Source: Botrimarina hoheduenensis (GTDB lineage: Bacteria > Planctomycetota > Planctomycetia > Pirellulales > Lacipirellulaceae). Taken from it: DNA of 64,000 bases. The stretch spans positions 62,001 through 126,000 of the forward strand of contig NZ_SJPH01000006.1 of NCBI RefSeq assembly GCF_007859815.1, read 5' to 3'. This document shows positions 35,889 to 44,880 of the stretch, one piece after another. The translations under genes and the position numbers were made by a program. A model generated the notes under the pieces. The model worked only from the letters and a program-made list of their open reading frames with translations, searched no databases and was not told where the DNA came from. How positions within the stretch are numbered: the first letter of the stretch is position 1; each line of letters begins with the position of its first letter.

Positions 35889-36476
35889 ATGGCTCGTGCC
35901 ACTCCCGATGGCTCCAGGCCCCCCCCCTTCCCGGATCGTTTAGCCTTTCAGACACGGATGAAGTCGATTCCTTCTTCTGCCCCCGCAGAGCCGAACGCCG
36001 ATCCGGTCCGCTCAGCGCTGCTGCAGCGATTGGCCCAAACGATCACCGACCAAATCCCCATCACCAAATCGATGGGATTTACGGTGGAATCCTATTCTGC
36101 CGAGGGTTTGCGGGTTTCGATGCCCTTGGAGCCCAATCGCAACCCCCATCAGACCGCGTTTGCTGGGAGTCTGAACGCGCTGTGTACCTTGGCGGGTTGG
36201 GGGATGACCAACCTGATCCTCGGCGAAGCGGGCCTCGCGGGGGCGGTGGTGCTCCGCCGCAGCAGCATCAAGTACCGCGAGCCGGTCAATACAGACCATG
36301 TGGCGGCCCTCTGTTTGCCGCCTCCCGAGGGCGATTTGCGCTACTTTCTTGCGATGTTGCAAGAGAAAGGGCAGGCCAAGCTGGAGCTGGCGGTGCAGAT
36401 TGAGGGGACCGATTCCGAGCGCCCTGCGGTGTTGTACGGGGGCTCTTACGTGGTTTCGCAGGGCAGCCGAGCCTGA
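35889..36476 (+). CDS. YiiD C-terminal-type thioesterase
   Basis: The 195-residue product contains a hotdog-fold domain like the thioesterase part of YiiD (PF09500). Residues about 50-190 show ITKSMGFTVESYSAEGLRVS, then NPHQTAFAGSLNALCTLAGW and the RRSSIKYREPVNTDHVAALC strand. Such proteins hydrolyse acyl-CoA or acyl-ACP thioesters; the substrate here is unknown. The start is uncertain. I use the ATG at 35889, but an ATG at 35958 would remove a 23-residue Pro-rich leader and still keep the whole domain. It is divergent from the phosphoesterase gene and seems to be transcribed alone. Confidence 0.8.
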   Translation: MARATPDGSRPPPFPDRLAFQTRMKSIPSSAPAEPNADPVRSALLQRLAQTITDQIPITKSMGFTVESYSAEGLRVSMPLEPNRNPHQTAFAGSLNALCTLAGWGMTNLILGEAGLAGAVVLRRSSIKYREPVNTDHVAALCLPPPEGDLRYFLAMLQEKGQAKLELAVQIEGTDSERPAVLYGGSYVVSQGSRA

Positions 36477-36635
36477 AACCGGCATCGAGAGCCATTTTGG
36501 CATCTCGCGAGCGGTTTCCGCCCCGGGTAAACCTCGCTGACAACCGCCACAATGGCACTTCTTGTCCGGCCTGCATGTTGCTTCGTCGATTGCAAGCCTT
36601 TATATTTAAATGACTTACGGCGATTAACGAGCGTT

Positions 36636-36651
36636 TGGCACTGCGGTTGCA
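36636..36651 (+). promoter_or_regulatory. Sigma-54 promoter upstream of hsp20
   Basis: TGGCACTGCGGTTGCA matches the sigma-54 consensus TGGCAC-N5-TTGCW at every defined base, with GG and GC correctly spaced. Transcription would begin near 36662, leaving a leader of about 106 nt before the hsp20 ATG. The promoter is intergenic and points towards hsp20. A sigma-54 promoter needs an activator ATPase, not seen in this window. Confidence 0.85.
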
Positions 36652-36767
36652 TAAGAGGTTTTTCGGTCCCACGAGCTGTGTGAACTGCTCGGCGGGCTAC
36701 CAGAAAACACCTCCCGGCCGGGGGTAATCGTTTTACTTTCTTCACCGTTTCCAGAAGGAGGCAAATC

Positions 36768-37208
36768 ATGAATAAGTGCACCCCCACCAATCGTGTTCGC
36801 AACCACTTGGCCCCCCCCTTTTCCGATCTTGATTCGCTTGTCAGTCAGTTCTTCGCGCCGGCGCGAGCCGCCGTTGCGGCGAGCGGCTGGGGCGGAGCGG
36901 CTTCGTTGTACGAGGCCGACGATCGGCTGCATCTTGAAATCGACGCCCCCGGAGTCAATGCCGAGAAGGTCGAGATTCAGGTCGAGAATGGTCAGCTAAC
37001 GCTGACGCTCGAACGAACCCTGGCGGCGGAGCCCCCGAAGTTCGTTTACAACGAGCGTCGGTTTGGCAAAGTGACCCGCACGCTCGATCTGCCCGATACG
37101 GTCGACCCCGACACGATCGAAGCCAAGCTGAACGACGGCGTGCTGCACGTTTCGATCGCGAAGCGTCCCGAGACACAGCCCCGTCGGATCGAGATCAAGC
37201 AGGGCTAA
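36768..37208 (+). CDS. Hsp20 / alpha-crystallin small heat-shock protein
   Basis: This 146-residue cytoplasmic chaperone holds unfolding proteins in a refoldable state. The alpha-crystallin domain covers about residues 45-140: SLYEADDRLHLEIDAPGVNA, VEIQVENGQLTLTLER, the FVYNERRFGKVTRTLDLPDT strand and the closing LNDGVLHVSIAKRPE with the G-V-L motif. The start has a strong AGGAGG ribosome binding site. It is a single-gene unit with a sigma-54 promoter upstream and a terminator 33 nt downstream. A second sigma-54 promoter of nearly the same sequence precedes groES in this window, so the two are probably controlled together. Confidence 0.95.
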   Translation: MNKCTPTNRVRNHLAPPFSDLDSLVSQFFAPARAAVAASGWGGAASLYEADDRLHLEIDAPGVNAEKVEIQVENGQLTLTLERTLAAEPPKFVYNERRFGKVTRTLDLPDTVDPDTIEAKLNDGVLHVSIAKRPETQPRRIEIKQG

Positions 37209-37240
37209 GCGTCGCGAAGCGCTAACCAACGATTCTTCTG

Positions 37241-37279
37241 AGAGCCTCGAACGGCACCGCCGCTCGAGGCTCTTTTTTT
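37241..37279 (+). terminator. Intrinsic terminator after hsp20
   Basis: A perfect 10-bp stem (AGAGCCTCGA at 37241-37250, TCGAGGCTCT at 37264-37273) with a 13-nt loop is followed by a run of Ts through 37279. Its position 33 nt after hsp20 fits a single-gene transcript. Confidence 0.93.
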
Positions 37280-37513
37280 GCGCTGCGCCGATTCTTTCGG
37301 CGTGCAGGGAGATGGCCAGCAGGCGAGGGGAGCCGCAGGGCAGCTCGCTTCACGGAAACATCACGCCTTCTTAACAGGGGCTTCATCAACGGTTGGCCTG
37401 GGGAAGGAATAATCCGGACACGTTGCAGCTATCAGGGCACGCAACGAATCGCTACCCCCGCCCCTCGCTGAACGGATGGCCGAGCGCCATCCTCCCACCT
37501 TGGAGAGAGACTA

Positions 37514-38221
37514 ATGAAGTCAGTTTTGATGCTTAGTGTGTTGGTTGCTGCTTCGAGCACCGCGCTAGCCACGCCGATGTTCAAGATCACCGAGGTCTTT
37601 GTTGGTTTGTCCGGTGAGGACGGAACACAAGACTGGATCGAAGTCACCAACTTCGGGACGAGCGCCGGCGATACAAGTGACTTGTACTACGACGACTCAA
37701 CGCCCTCGCTTGCCAACGCCGGTCAGCTGACTTCCTACACGCTGGCACCGGGCGAGTCGGCCGTGTTTCTGCTCGACATCAATCCGATTGACGCCATCAA
37801 CTACCCGTTGGACATCGGCAACGGACAGTTCGGTGCGGTGGATGAATTCAACGCCCTCTGGGGTCCTGGCATCACAATTGGTTTGACCAACGGTGGCGGC
37901 AACCTGGGCCAATCAGGCGATCAGGCCAACCTGCTCAACTCGGCTGGCGACCTGATCGATGCGTTCGACTACACCGGTGGTGGCGATCTGGCAACCTTCG
38001 AAGACCCCACCGGGATGGGCCCCGCCACCCTGTCGGTTCTTGGACTGAACGGTGCCTATGAGTCGGCTCCGTTTTTCAATGACAACCTGGGGCTCCCCAA
38101 CGACACCGCGGTGTTGGTGGGTTCGCCCGGTACCGCTGAGCTGACAATCCCCGAGCCGGCAACCATCGCGCTCTGCTTGTTGACGCTCGCGACCGCCGCA
38201 ACGGCGCGCGCCCGCAGCTGA
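37514..38221 (+). CDS. PEP-CTERM protein with lamin-tail-like domain
   Basis: This 235-residue exported protein has a signal peptide (VLMLSVLVAASSTALA, about residues 4-19), a beta-sandwich body starting FKITEVFVGLSGEDGTQDWI and EVTNFGTSAGD, and a PEP-CTERM end: IPEPATIALCLLTLATAA then basic ARARS. The body resembles the lamin tail domain (LTD), a beta-sandwich common in planctomycete exported proteins, here probably displayed at the surface after exosortase sorting. AGAGA precedes the ATG. The next gene encodes another PEP-CTERM protein with the same kind of start, so the two may be related in function or origin. Confidence 0.8.
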   Translation: MKSVLMLSVLVAASSTALATPMFKITEVFVGLSGEDGTQDWIEVTNFGTSAGDTSDLYYDDSTPSLANAGQLTSYTLAPGESAVFLLDINPIDAINYPLDIGNGQFGAVDEFNALWGPGITIGLTNGGGNLGQSGDQANLLNSAGDLIDAFDYTGGGDLATFEDPTGMGPATLSVLGLNGAYESAPFFNDNLGLPNDTAVLVGSPGTAELTIPEPATIALCLLTLATAATARARS

Positions 38222-38367
38222 TCTTCACGAGTCGCACCAACGCCATCCCGCCGTCCTCCGCCGAGGCCGGCGGGATGGCTCGACTCGATCTCGGTTCGCC
38301 TCGCTTCGTACGGCCCAAATACGCTTCCCGGCTCTGGCCGGTACTCCACGATGGAACCTACTCGTCC

Positions 38368-39666
38368 ATGAAGATCGTATCGCACAAGCTGTTTATCGCC
38401 GCATTCCTTTTGTGTTCGTTTGTCGCCACCTCCGCGACAGCCGAGCTGTTCATCAACGAGATCATGTTCGACCCGCCGTCGAACTCAGGCGACGGCAAGG
38501 ACGAGTACATCGAGATCCGCGGGCTGCCCAACCAGTCGCTTGCGAATCACTATCTGATTTTCCTAGAAGGCGAGATCACCAACGCCGGCCTGATCGATAA
38601 CATCTTTGATCTGGGGGCCTACACGACAGGTAGCAACGGCTTTCTTTCGATCCGTCAGAAAGACTTTCGCTACCAACCGGAACAGATCAATCCGCTCGGC
38701 AACAATCTGGTTAACGCGGGCCCGGATCTCATCTTTGGTGCCGACCCCGGCTTTGGCAGTGGTGCCAACAGCACCGTCGGCCATACGGACGAAGGGGGCA
38801 ACGGCCGGATCGAAAACGGTGCCTTCACCGCGATGCTGATCCGCAACGCCAGCGGTGCCGCGCCCGTGGTCGGCGAGGACCTGGATCTTGGCAACGACGG
38901 ACTCGACGTGCCCACGGGCAAGATTGGCTGGCAGGTTCTGGACGCGGTCGCGATCGCTGAAGAGGACGAAACGCTCACGGCCCGCTCTTACGCCCCCATC
39001 AACTTCGGCGCCAGGCCCGTCGAGGGCATCCCCAACGGCTTTCAGCCGCTGATTGAACCGGGCGCAACATTCGTTGTGCTGCCGTTTGAGATCGAGTACC
39101 TCGGCCGTTGGGGCAACTCAACGGGTCAAACCGCAGCCGATTGGCATGTCTCGAACATCACCGATAACCCGGGCTCGGGCTTCATCGGCGGGGCCGACTA
39201 TCGGCAGTCGGGCGCTACCGGAACGATCCCCGACCACCCGGCAAGCGACGGCAACCCCGCGACGCCCGCCCCGCAAGTGCCGATCCTCGAGTCGAGCAAG
39301 AACGTTCCGTACGGGACGCGGTTGACCGACACGATCGGGGGCCCCAACTTCATCACGGGTGACTTTACGGGCGATGGTTACGTTGACATCGCGGACTACA
39401 CCGTGTGGCGTGACACGTTTGGCCAGACCGGCCCGGGTGGCTTGTTTCCTGCGAGCGAGTCGGATCATCCGGCCGCGGATCCCAATCACGACTTCGTCGT
39501 CGATAGCGCCGACTACGCCCTCTGGGCCGCCAACTTCGGCCAGCCCGGATCGTCGGGCAGCAGCCTGTCGTTCTCGCGGGCCATCCCTGAACCGACAGCA
39601 GGGATCCTCGTGAGCCTGATCGGTGCCGTGACGGCGATGGGTTCACGGGGCCGTCGTCAAAACTGA
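38368..39666 (+). CDS. PEP-CTERM protein with lamin-tail-like and dockerin-like domains
   Basis: This 432-residue exported protein has a signal peptide (LFIAAFLLCSFVATSATA, residues 8-25), an LTD-like domain (LFINEIMFDPPSNSGDGKDE, then YIEIRGLPNQSLANHYL), a dockerin-like pair of calcium-binding repeats near residues 330-390 (DFTGDGYVDIADYTVWRDTF and DPNHDFVVDSADYALWAANF) and a PEP-CTERM tail starting IPEPTAGILVSLIGAV and ending in RGRRQN. Dockerin repeats bind cohesins in some bacteria, but in planctomycetes their partner is unknown. The ATG at 38368 starts the signal peptide. It lies 146 nt downstream of the other PEP-CTERM gene on the same strand. Confidence 0.82.
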   Translation: MKIVSHKLFIAAFLLCSFVATSATAELFINEIMFDPPSNSGDGKDEYIEIRGLPNQSLANHYLIFLEGEITNAGLIDNIFDLGAYTTGSNGFLSIRQKDFRYQPEQINPLGNNLVNAGPDLIFGADPGFGSGANSTVGHTDEGGNGRIENGAFTAMLIRNASGAAPVVGEDLDLGNDGLDVPTGKIGWQVLDAVAIAEEDETLTARSYAPINFGARPVEGIPNGFQPLIEPGATFVVLPFEIEYLGRWGNSTGQTAADWHVSNITDNPGSGFIGGADYRQSGATGTIPDHPASDGNPATPAPQVPILESSKNVPYGTRLTDTIGGPNFITGDFTGDGYVDIADYTVWRDTFGQTGPGGLFPASESDHPAADPNHDFVVDSADYALWAANFGQPGSSGSSLSFSRAIPEPTAGILVSLIGAVTAMGSRGRRQN

Positions 39667-39732
39667 GAGGGTCTATAAGCGCTCTCGTTTTCGATGCAAA
39701 TATTTTTTCGCGTAAGGAAGGAATCTCCGGCA

Positions 39733-40818
39733 TTGATCAATCCAAGCACGTCGCGTCCGCGCGGCTTTACCCTCGTTGAACTGCTAGTGGTGATCGCCAT
39801 CATCGGCATACTGATTGCGATGCTGCTGCCCGCGGTGCAGGCGGCGCGCGAGGCGGCCCGACGATCGCTGTGCTCGAACAATCTCAAGCAGGTCGGTCTG
39901 GCGCTGATTAATCACCACGACACCTACGGCGAGTTCCCACGCGGCGTTTACTCGCAGCCAGAACCAATACCTGCCGGATTCACGGAGGAGGATGGCCTGG
40001 GGTGGGCCAGCCGACTTCTGCCGTTCATCGAAGAGCAAGCGGTGAACGACCGGCTCGTTAACAATGATCTGGTGGTCTCGACCGGTGGTTTCACGTTCGA
40101 TTTTCGGGGAAATCCGTGGCAGCCAATGATCTTTGCGGTCGCAAACAATCTGGGCAAGCTGCCCCTATCCGCTGCCGACACCCGCATCAGTACCTTTCTG
40201 TGCCCGTCGGTAGAGATGCCCGAGTTTGGTGTGGATAGCAGCTTTTATCGGTCGAACCTCAGCCCCACTCCGAGTGCGCCATTCATGCACGTCGGGCATG
40301 CGGTAAGCCATTACAAGGGGTCGCGGGGATCGTGCGACCGGGGCATGTTTCTTAGAACCGCCGAGGCGCAAAAAGAGGGCCCCTGCACGGAGAACGACTA
40401 CGATGGTGATGGCGTGCTCGACACCATCCAGCGCGAACCCAAGCTGGGGATCAGCATCACCGACGTGACCGATGGCACGAGCAAGACGATCGCCGTCGGC
40501 GAGTCAGCTTACACGGTTGCCCCCAAGAATTTTCCAACGTGGATCGGCAGCTACGAAGAGGATGGCAGCGTTTTGTTCAAAACGCGTGATCCGATCAACT
40601 GCAACCTTTCGGGGATTGCGCTTCCCCTTAGCGAGTTCGACGAACTCCGCTTGCCAGGAGGCCGCAAGAGCGACGACTGTGCGATGGGCTGGCACCCGGG
40701 CGGAGTGCAGTTCTGTTTTGTCGATGGATCGGTTCGGCTATTCTCCGAGAATACCGATGTACGGATCTACGCCCTGCTGGGCCATCGCCATGACGGACAG
40801 ATTATCAATGGACTGTGA
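39733..40818 (+). CDS. DUF1559 prepilin-like protein
   Basis: This protein belongs to the large planctomycete DUF1559 family. It has a type IV prepilin leader, GFTLVELLVVIAIIGIL, followed by LLPAVQAAREAARRSLCSNN, and the C-terminal block GWHPGGVQFCFVDGSVRLFS with the H-x-DG element. Pre-pilins are cleaved after the Gly and the helix anchors or polymerises the protein. I prefer a TTG start at 39733 (361 residues) because AAGGAAGGAA lies about 9 nt upstream and the leader then has the usual length; an ATG at 39694 lacks a ribosome binding site. The stop overlaps the next gene by 11 nt, so both are translated together. Confidence 0.88.
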   Translation: MINPSTSRPRGFTLVELLVVIAIIGILIAMLLPAVQAAREAARRSLCSNNLKQVGLALINHHDTYGEFPRGVYSQPEPIPAGFTEEDGLGWASRLLPFIEEQAVNDRLVNNDLVVSTGGFTFDFRGNPWQPMIFAVANNLGKLPLSAADTRISTFLCPSVEMPEFGVDSSFYRSNLSPTPSAPFMHVGHAVSHYKGSRGSCDRGMFLRTAEAQKEGPCTENDYDGDGVLDTIQREPKLGISITDVTDGTSKTIAVGESAYTVAPKNFPTWIGSYEEDGSVLFKTRDPINCNLSGIALPLSEFDELRLPGGRKSDDCAMGWHPGGVQFCFVDGSVRLFSENTDVRIYALLGHRHDGQIINGL

Positions 40819-41290
40819 AATCCCAACCAAGCACAATTTGCGGCGTAAGTTACGGAGCCCTTCCGCAGCGATCAAAGCAGCGTTTTGGCTTGTGGCGGTT
40901 GGTGTGACGTGCGTATCAATCGGCTGCGACAGCGCTCCGTTCCCGCTAGCGCAAGTTGAGGGGCAGGTCACGCTCGACGGCAAGCCGCTCTCCAACGCCA
41001 AGGTGATGTTCGCACCGGTCGCAGCGGCGGGCGAAATCGAAGCGGGCAAAGCCGCCTTCGGACTGCTCGATAGCGAGGGCCGGTTTACGCTCAGCACCTA
41101 TAAGCAGGATGACGGCGCTGTTGTTGGCGAGCATTGGGTTACGGTCGTGAATCTTGCCGAAGGCAAGGGGCAGCGTTTCTCGCGCGTGACCGTGCCGACC
41201 GGCCGATTCCGCGTCGAACAGGGGGAGATCAACGACATCGTCGTGGAGCTGACCTCTGCCATGCTCAAAGGCCAGACCGACTCGGAGTGA
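40808..41290 (+). CDS. Small lipoprotein with transthyretin/carboxypeptidase-regulatory-like domain
   Basis: The 160-residue protein has a basic N-terminus, a hydrophobic signal with the lipobox CVSIGC (residues 36-41), and a beta-sandwich domain beginning VEGQVTLDGKPLSNAKVMFA. Such GxVTxDGKPLxxAxVxF proteins are very common in planctomycetes, often directly after DUF1559 genes, and are thought to be anchored in the envelope by the lipid. The exact role is unknown. The ATG at 40808 lies within the DUF1559 gene, giving an 11-nt overlap and suggesting translational coupling. The gene is convergent with crcB. Confidence 0.8.
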   Translation: MDCEIPTKHNLRRKLRSPSAAIKAAFWLVAVGVTCVSIGCDSAPFPLAQVEGQVTLDGKPLSNAKVMFAPVAAAGEIEAGKAAFGLLDSEGRFTLSTYKQDDGAVVGEHWVTVVNLAEGKGQRFSRVTVPTGRFRVEQGEINDIVVELTSAMLKGQTDSE

Positions 41291-41323
41291 GCTTGCGTCG
41301 CCTGTTCAAATGACAAGCGGTCG

Positions 41324-41713
41324 TCAGCTCCACCCTTTGGCCACGGCAAGACCTGCTGCTGCGGCGGCGAGGCCCAGCACCACATTCAAGCCCACGTTGG
41401 CAAGCGCTAGTCCCGGTTGGCCCAACTCGACGTGACGCAGCGTTTGGTAGCCAAAGGTGGAAAATGTCGTGAGCCCGCCGAGCAGGCCTGCCGTCAACGC
41501 CGCATGGCCATGCGGCCCGAAGCGGACGTCAGCGATCCAGCTCGGGTGCATGAGCGCTCCGAGCAGGAAACACCCCAAGACGTTCACTAGCAGGGTTCCG
41601 TAGCCGAACCCCGCGCCCCAACTGCGTTCGCACGCCATGCCAATGGTGTAGCGCAGCGTCGCCCCGATGGCACCGCCCAGCGCGACCATCATCAGCCGTA
41701 AAGCGGTATCCAA
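41324..41713 (-). CDS. crcB: Fluoride channel CrcB/Fluc
   Basis: This 129-residue protein has four membrane helices and is a Fluc channel, exporting fluoride as an antiparallel dimer. The family motifs are present: GGAIGATLRYTIG (residues 13-25), YGTLLVNVLGCFLLGALM (38-55) with the key Asn, and GLLGGLTTFSTFGYQTL (77-93) with the phenylalanine pore. Translation starts at TTG (41713), with AAGGAAAA 7 nt upstream, so I preferred it to internal ATGs. No fluoride riboswitch is recognisable upstream. Confidence 0.95.
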   Translation of the reverse strand: MDTALRLMMVALGGAIGATLRYTIGMACERSWGAGFGYGTLLVNVLGCFLLGALMHPSWIADVRFGPHGHAALTAGLLGGLTTFSTFGYQTLRHVELGQPGLALANVGLNVVLGLAAAAAGLAVAKGWS

Positions 41714-42066
41714 GCGATTTTCCTTGGGGCGGATCGATCTTTATTAAGCACGGCTAGGTGTGCGCCGAGGCGGCCAGGCAGTGTGCTGGCCGCGGCCTTT
41801 CTTTTAGCGATCAGGGCTGAGCGGACAACCGCGATCGGGGTGGTCACGGCGTCGGTAATCCGCTTCCGGCAAGCCTGTTAGTCGGGGTAGGCCGATTGTT
41901 CGGGGGCCGTCTTGCCTGCGGTGCCTGCGGTTTGCCTGACTCGCTCAACTAGCCCTCTCAGATTGCCGAGACTACCAAAGGGGCCCAGGTCCCGCGACTG
42001 CGAAGAGCGACTGGACCGCTCTCGATTGACACAATTGATGCAAGCTCGCTGCAGGAGGCGGCAGGC
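41714..42066. other. Intergenic region upstream of crcB and the 42067 gene
   Basis: This 353-nt divergent region carries both promoters. Visible elements are a 7-bp hairpin (CGGCCAG 41771-41777, CTGGCCG 41786-41792) followed by CGGCCTTTCTTTT, and the ribosome binding site AGGAGG at about 42052 for the gene on the plus strand. I find no coding pattern, fluoride riboswitch or clear promoter boxes. Confidence 0.45.
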
Positions 42067-44655
42067 ATGGACCCTCGACGAATCGAAACCGCACCGGCTT
42101 GGTTGTTAGCGCTGGCCGCTTCAGCGCTCGTGCTGAGCTGGTGGGTAACCCGCGCGCCCGACTCGCCACCGGACCGTCAGCTGTTGACTTCGGTCGATCG
42201 CGGGCCGCTAGCACCGCTGGCGTGGCCTGCTTGGAGACTGCCGCCCGCGGAGCCCTCCGTGGGGGTCGTGCGGGCGTTGCCCCCCCTGCCGTGGCCAACG
42301 ACTTCGCCGGCCATGCTCGATTCGTCTCGTGCCCGCGCTGCAAACGGCTCGGTGGTGTTCTTAGGCCCGTCGCTTGCCGATCTGGCGGCAGAATCGGCGA
42401 TTGAGTCGGCGGCCTTCCGCTCGACCCGCTTTGTTCTGCTCCGACCCGCGGCAGCAAGGCGCACCGCCGGCCGGATCACGCACGAGCGCATCGCTTACTC
42501 CGAGCCGAATCAACCGCTGTTGATCAGCGCGCAGCAGCGCTGGACAAAGCAGGTCGGCATTTTCCTCTCGCGTCAGGTAGCCCGCAGGGTGCCACACGTC
42601 CTTCATACGGCCGGATGGCCGAACGCCCTTGATGATCAGCTTGCGTTGCTAAGCCGCGGTGTTGCGGCGTGGGACGATTTCACCGAGGGCATGCCCTCCG
42701 CTGAAATGTCGACAGCAACTCTCACGTTGCGGGCTCCGCAAATCAATCGTCGCTCGGGCTCGTCATCGCGAAACGCGCTGCCGCAGATTAGCGCGTACCT
42801 GAAAGCCGGCACCATCGGCGGGGCCTATCCGTTGCCGGAGTCGATCGGCTTGCTGCTAGACCGGGTCGCCGAAGATCGCGAAGCGGCGGGCTGGGCGTGG
42901 GCGACTGCCTATCGGCTGCGGACCCTCGTCGCGAGTCCGCGGAGCGGTACCGCGGGCGTCAACTCGCTGCTAGCCTCGCTGAGTGTTGCCGCCGGCGAAG
43001 CCCAGACGATGGCCGACAACGCAGCGGCACCCGAACTAGCGACCGAAATGCGGCGTGCGGGCTACGCCCTCGAGCGCCGGATCGCTACCTGGCAGGCGAA
43101 AGACGCGACCATTTCCGCCACCCAAGCGATTCTCGCCAAGCGGCTAGAGAGCGCCCGGTGGGCGATGAACGATGCGGCTGACATCGGTTCGACCCTGCGT
43201 GATCCCGAGGCAGAAACACTGAGTGTTGCCAAGCGTGTCGCCGCGGATCTTGAACGCTACGAGTCGGCTCCGTCGGCTGCTCAAGCCGAGAAGATCGCCA
43301 GTGTGGCGAACCAGCTAGCCTTGGCGCCGACGGCTGAGGCTGCCGCTTTGGCACAGACCATTGAACGCGACTACCGCAACGCCAACGTGCGGATGGCGCT
43401 TTCCGCGGACCTGATCAATCGCTTGCTGCCCAGCCCTGATCCCACATCGGCACCGGTCCGGGACCGGATCGCCGGCACACCGGTACGTGGGCACTCGGTC
43501 ACTAAGACCAAGATCGGTATCCGTTTGATCCCCGACAAGGCGGCTTGGCGGTTGGGCCTCGAAGCGAACGGTGCCGTGTCATCGACGACGGTCTCCGACG
43601 GCGGAGCGGCGCGGCTAAGAAGCCGGGGGCAAACAACCTTCTCGGCTCGCAAGCTGATCGTCGTCGATCCGCGCGGCATGCACGTTGCCCCGTCGCTAGC
43701 CGAAGCAAACTCCGAGTCAAAGCTAACGGGGATCACCTCGCAGTACGATCGCGTGCCGTTTGTGGGGTCGTTTGTGCGTTCGACGGCCCGTGACCGCTAC
43801 AGCGAAGTCCGCACTCGGGCCAAGCGTCAGGTTGAGACCCGCATCGAACAGCAGGTTCGACAAACGCTGGACCAACGGGCCGCTGAAGCGATGGCGAAGC
43901 TTCAAGATCGTTACCAAGCGGGGCTGATTGGCCGGGCTGCTGCACTGGGCCTTGAAGTTACACCGCTCGAGATGCGAACCACCGAGACCCGGGTCATCAG
44001 TCGTGTACGGCTGGCAGGAGCCACACAGCTTGCTGCTCATACGCCGCGGATGCGTGCCCCGAGCGACAGCGTGGCCAGCGTTCAGCTGCATGATTCTGCC
44101 GTCAACAACGCCATCGAAGGCTTGGAGCTCGCCGGTGCACGGCTGACCGCTACCGAACTGCGTGAACGTATCCAGGGCCGATTGCAGCTGGAAGCAACCG
44201 CTGACGAAGCAACGACGGAAGAGGCGACGATTCGATTCGCGGCACACGAGCCCGTGCGGGTGAATTTTGCCGAGGGCCGCGTGCGGCTCACACTCGCGAT
44301 TGACGAGCTGTCCGTTGCCGGGCGACGTCACCGAGCGTTCAAGGTTCACACGTTCTATCGTCCCGCTGTTGGTGACTTCGGCCCTGAGCTAGTGCAAGAC
44401 GGCACACCGCAGATTGAAGGTCGCATGCGGACCGCAAGCCGGCTTCACCTGCACGGGGTGCTGGGCAAGGTGCTGGGCGAGAATCGACGGCTCACGCTGC
44501 TAGCGAAGGATGCCGAGCGCACGATCGACCTGCAATCCAAGCTCGCGGATCTGGCGACCACACAGCTGGTGATTGAAGACGGCTGGCTCGGGTGGGCCAT
44601 GGGGCCGCGTGCGACGAGTATCGCGTATCTACAGCTTGGGACTTACGTCCGATAG
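42067..44655 (+). CDS. Large envelope-associated protein, unknown function
   Basis: I do not recognise this 862-residue protein. It has one N-terminal hydrophobic helix (APAWLLALAASALVLSWWVT, residues 9-28), so it is probably anchored in the membrane or exported, and no other membrane segment. The next 450 residues are Ala/Arg-rich and helical, with a segment near 320-380 that could form coiled coils. The rest has paired beta-rich regions, including KTKIGIRLIPDKAAWRLGLE, a long charged helix (RTRAKRQVETRIEQQVRQTL) and a closing domain with RVRLTLAIDELSVAGRRHRA. Length and layout recall large planctomycete hypotheticals. AGGAGG lies 9 nt before the ATG. Confidence 0.7.
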   Translation: MDPRRIETAPAWLLALAASALVLSWWVTRAPDSPPDRQLLTSVDRGPLAPLAWPAWRLPPAEPSVGVVRALPPLPWPTTSPAMLDSSRARAANGSVVFLGPSLADLAAESAIESAAFRSTRFVLLRPAAARRTAGRITHERIAYSEPNQPLLISAQQRWTKQVGIFLSRQVARRVPHVLHTAGWPNALDDQLALLSRGVAAWDDFTEGMPSAEMSTATLTLRAPQINRRSGSSSRNALPQISAYLKAGTIGGAYPLPESIGLLLDRVAEDREAAGWAWATAYRLRTLVASPRSGTAGVNSLLASLSVAAGEAQTMADNAAAPELATEMRRAGYALERRIATWQAKDATISATQAILAKRLESARWAMNDAADIGSTLRDPEAETLSVAKRVAADLERYESAPSAAQAEKIASVANQLALAPTAEAAALAQTIERDYRNANVRMALSADLINRLLPSPDPTSAPVRDRIAGTPVRGHSVTKTKIGIRLIPDKAAWRLGLEANGAVSSTTVSDGGAARLRSRGQTTFSARKLIVVDPRGMHVAPSLAEANSESKLTGITSQYDRVPFVGSFVRSTARDRYSEVRTRAKRQVETRIEQQVRQTLDQRAAEAMAKLQDRYQAGLIGRAAALGLEVTPLEMRTTETRVISRVRLAGATQLAAHTPRMRAPSDSVASVQLHDSAVNNAIEGLELAGARLTATELRERIQGRLQLEATADEATTEEATIRFAAHEPVRVNFAEGRVRLTLAIDELSVAGRRHRAFKVHTFYRPAVGDFGPELVQDGTPQIEGRMRTASRLHLHGVLGKVLGENRRLTLLAKDAERTIDLQSKLADLATTQLVIEDGWLGWAMGPRATSIAYLQLGTYVR

Positions 44656-44880
44656 CGAACCACCGCAACCTGCCCCTCCGCCGACAAAAAGCGGCCACAC
44701 AAACTAACGCTGTTATCGTTCCCCTGCCGCTAGACCCACAAAGGAGATAATCCGCCAAAGAAACACATCAGCATCAAGCCACAACGTCACGGAGAAAGAT
44801 TCGCCCGACGGTGGACCACGTCACCCAAAAAAGTCACGCAACGCAGGGGATCCGAAGCGTCACCCGCTAGACTCGTAAGC

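Noticed and set aside
41714..41800. Fluoride riboswitch before crcB
   Set aside because: The conserved riboswitch core pattern is not visible on the minus strand upstream of the gene.
44656..44880. tRNA or other RNA gene before the penicillin acylase gene
   Set aside because: No cloverleaf or conserved RNA structure is visible; the region is AC-rich and without stable hairpins.
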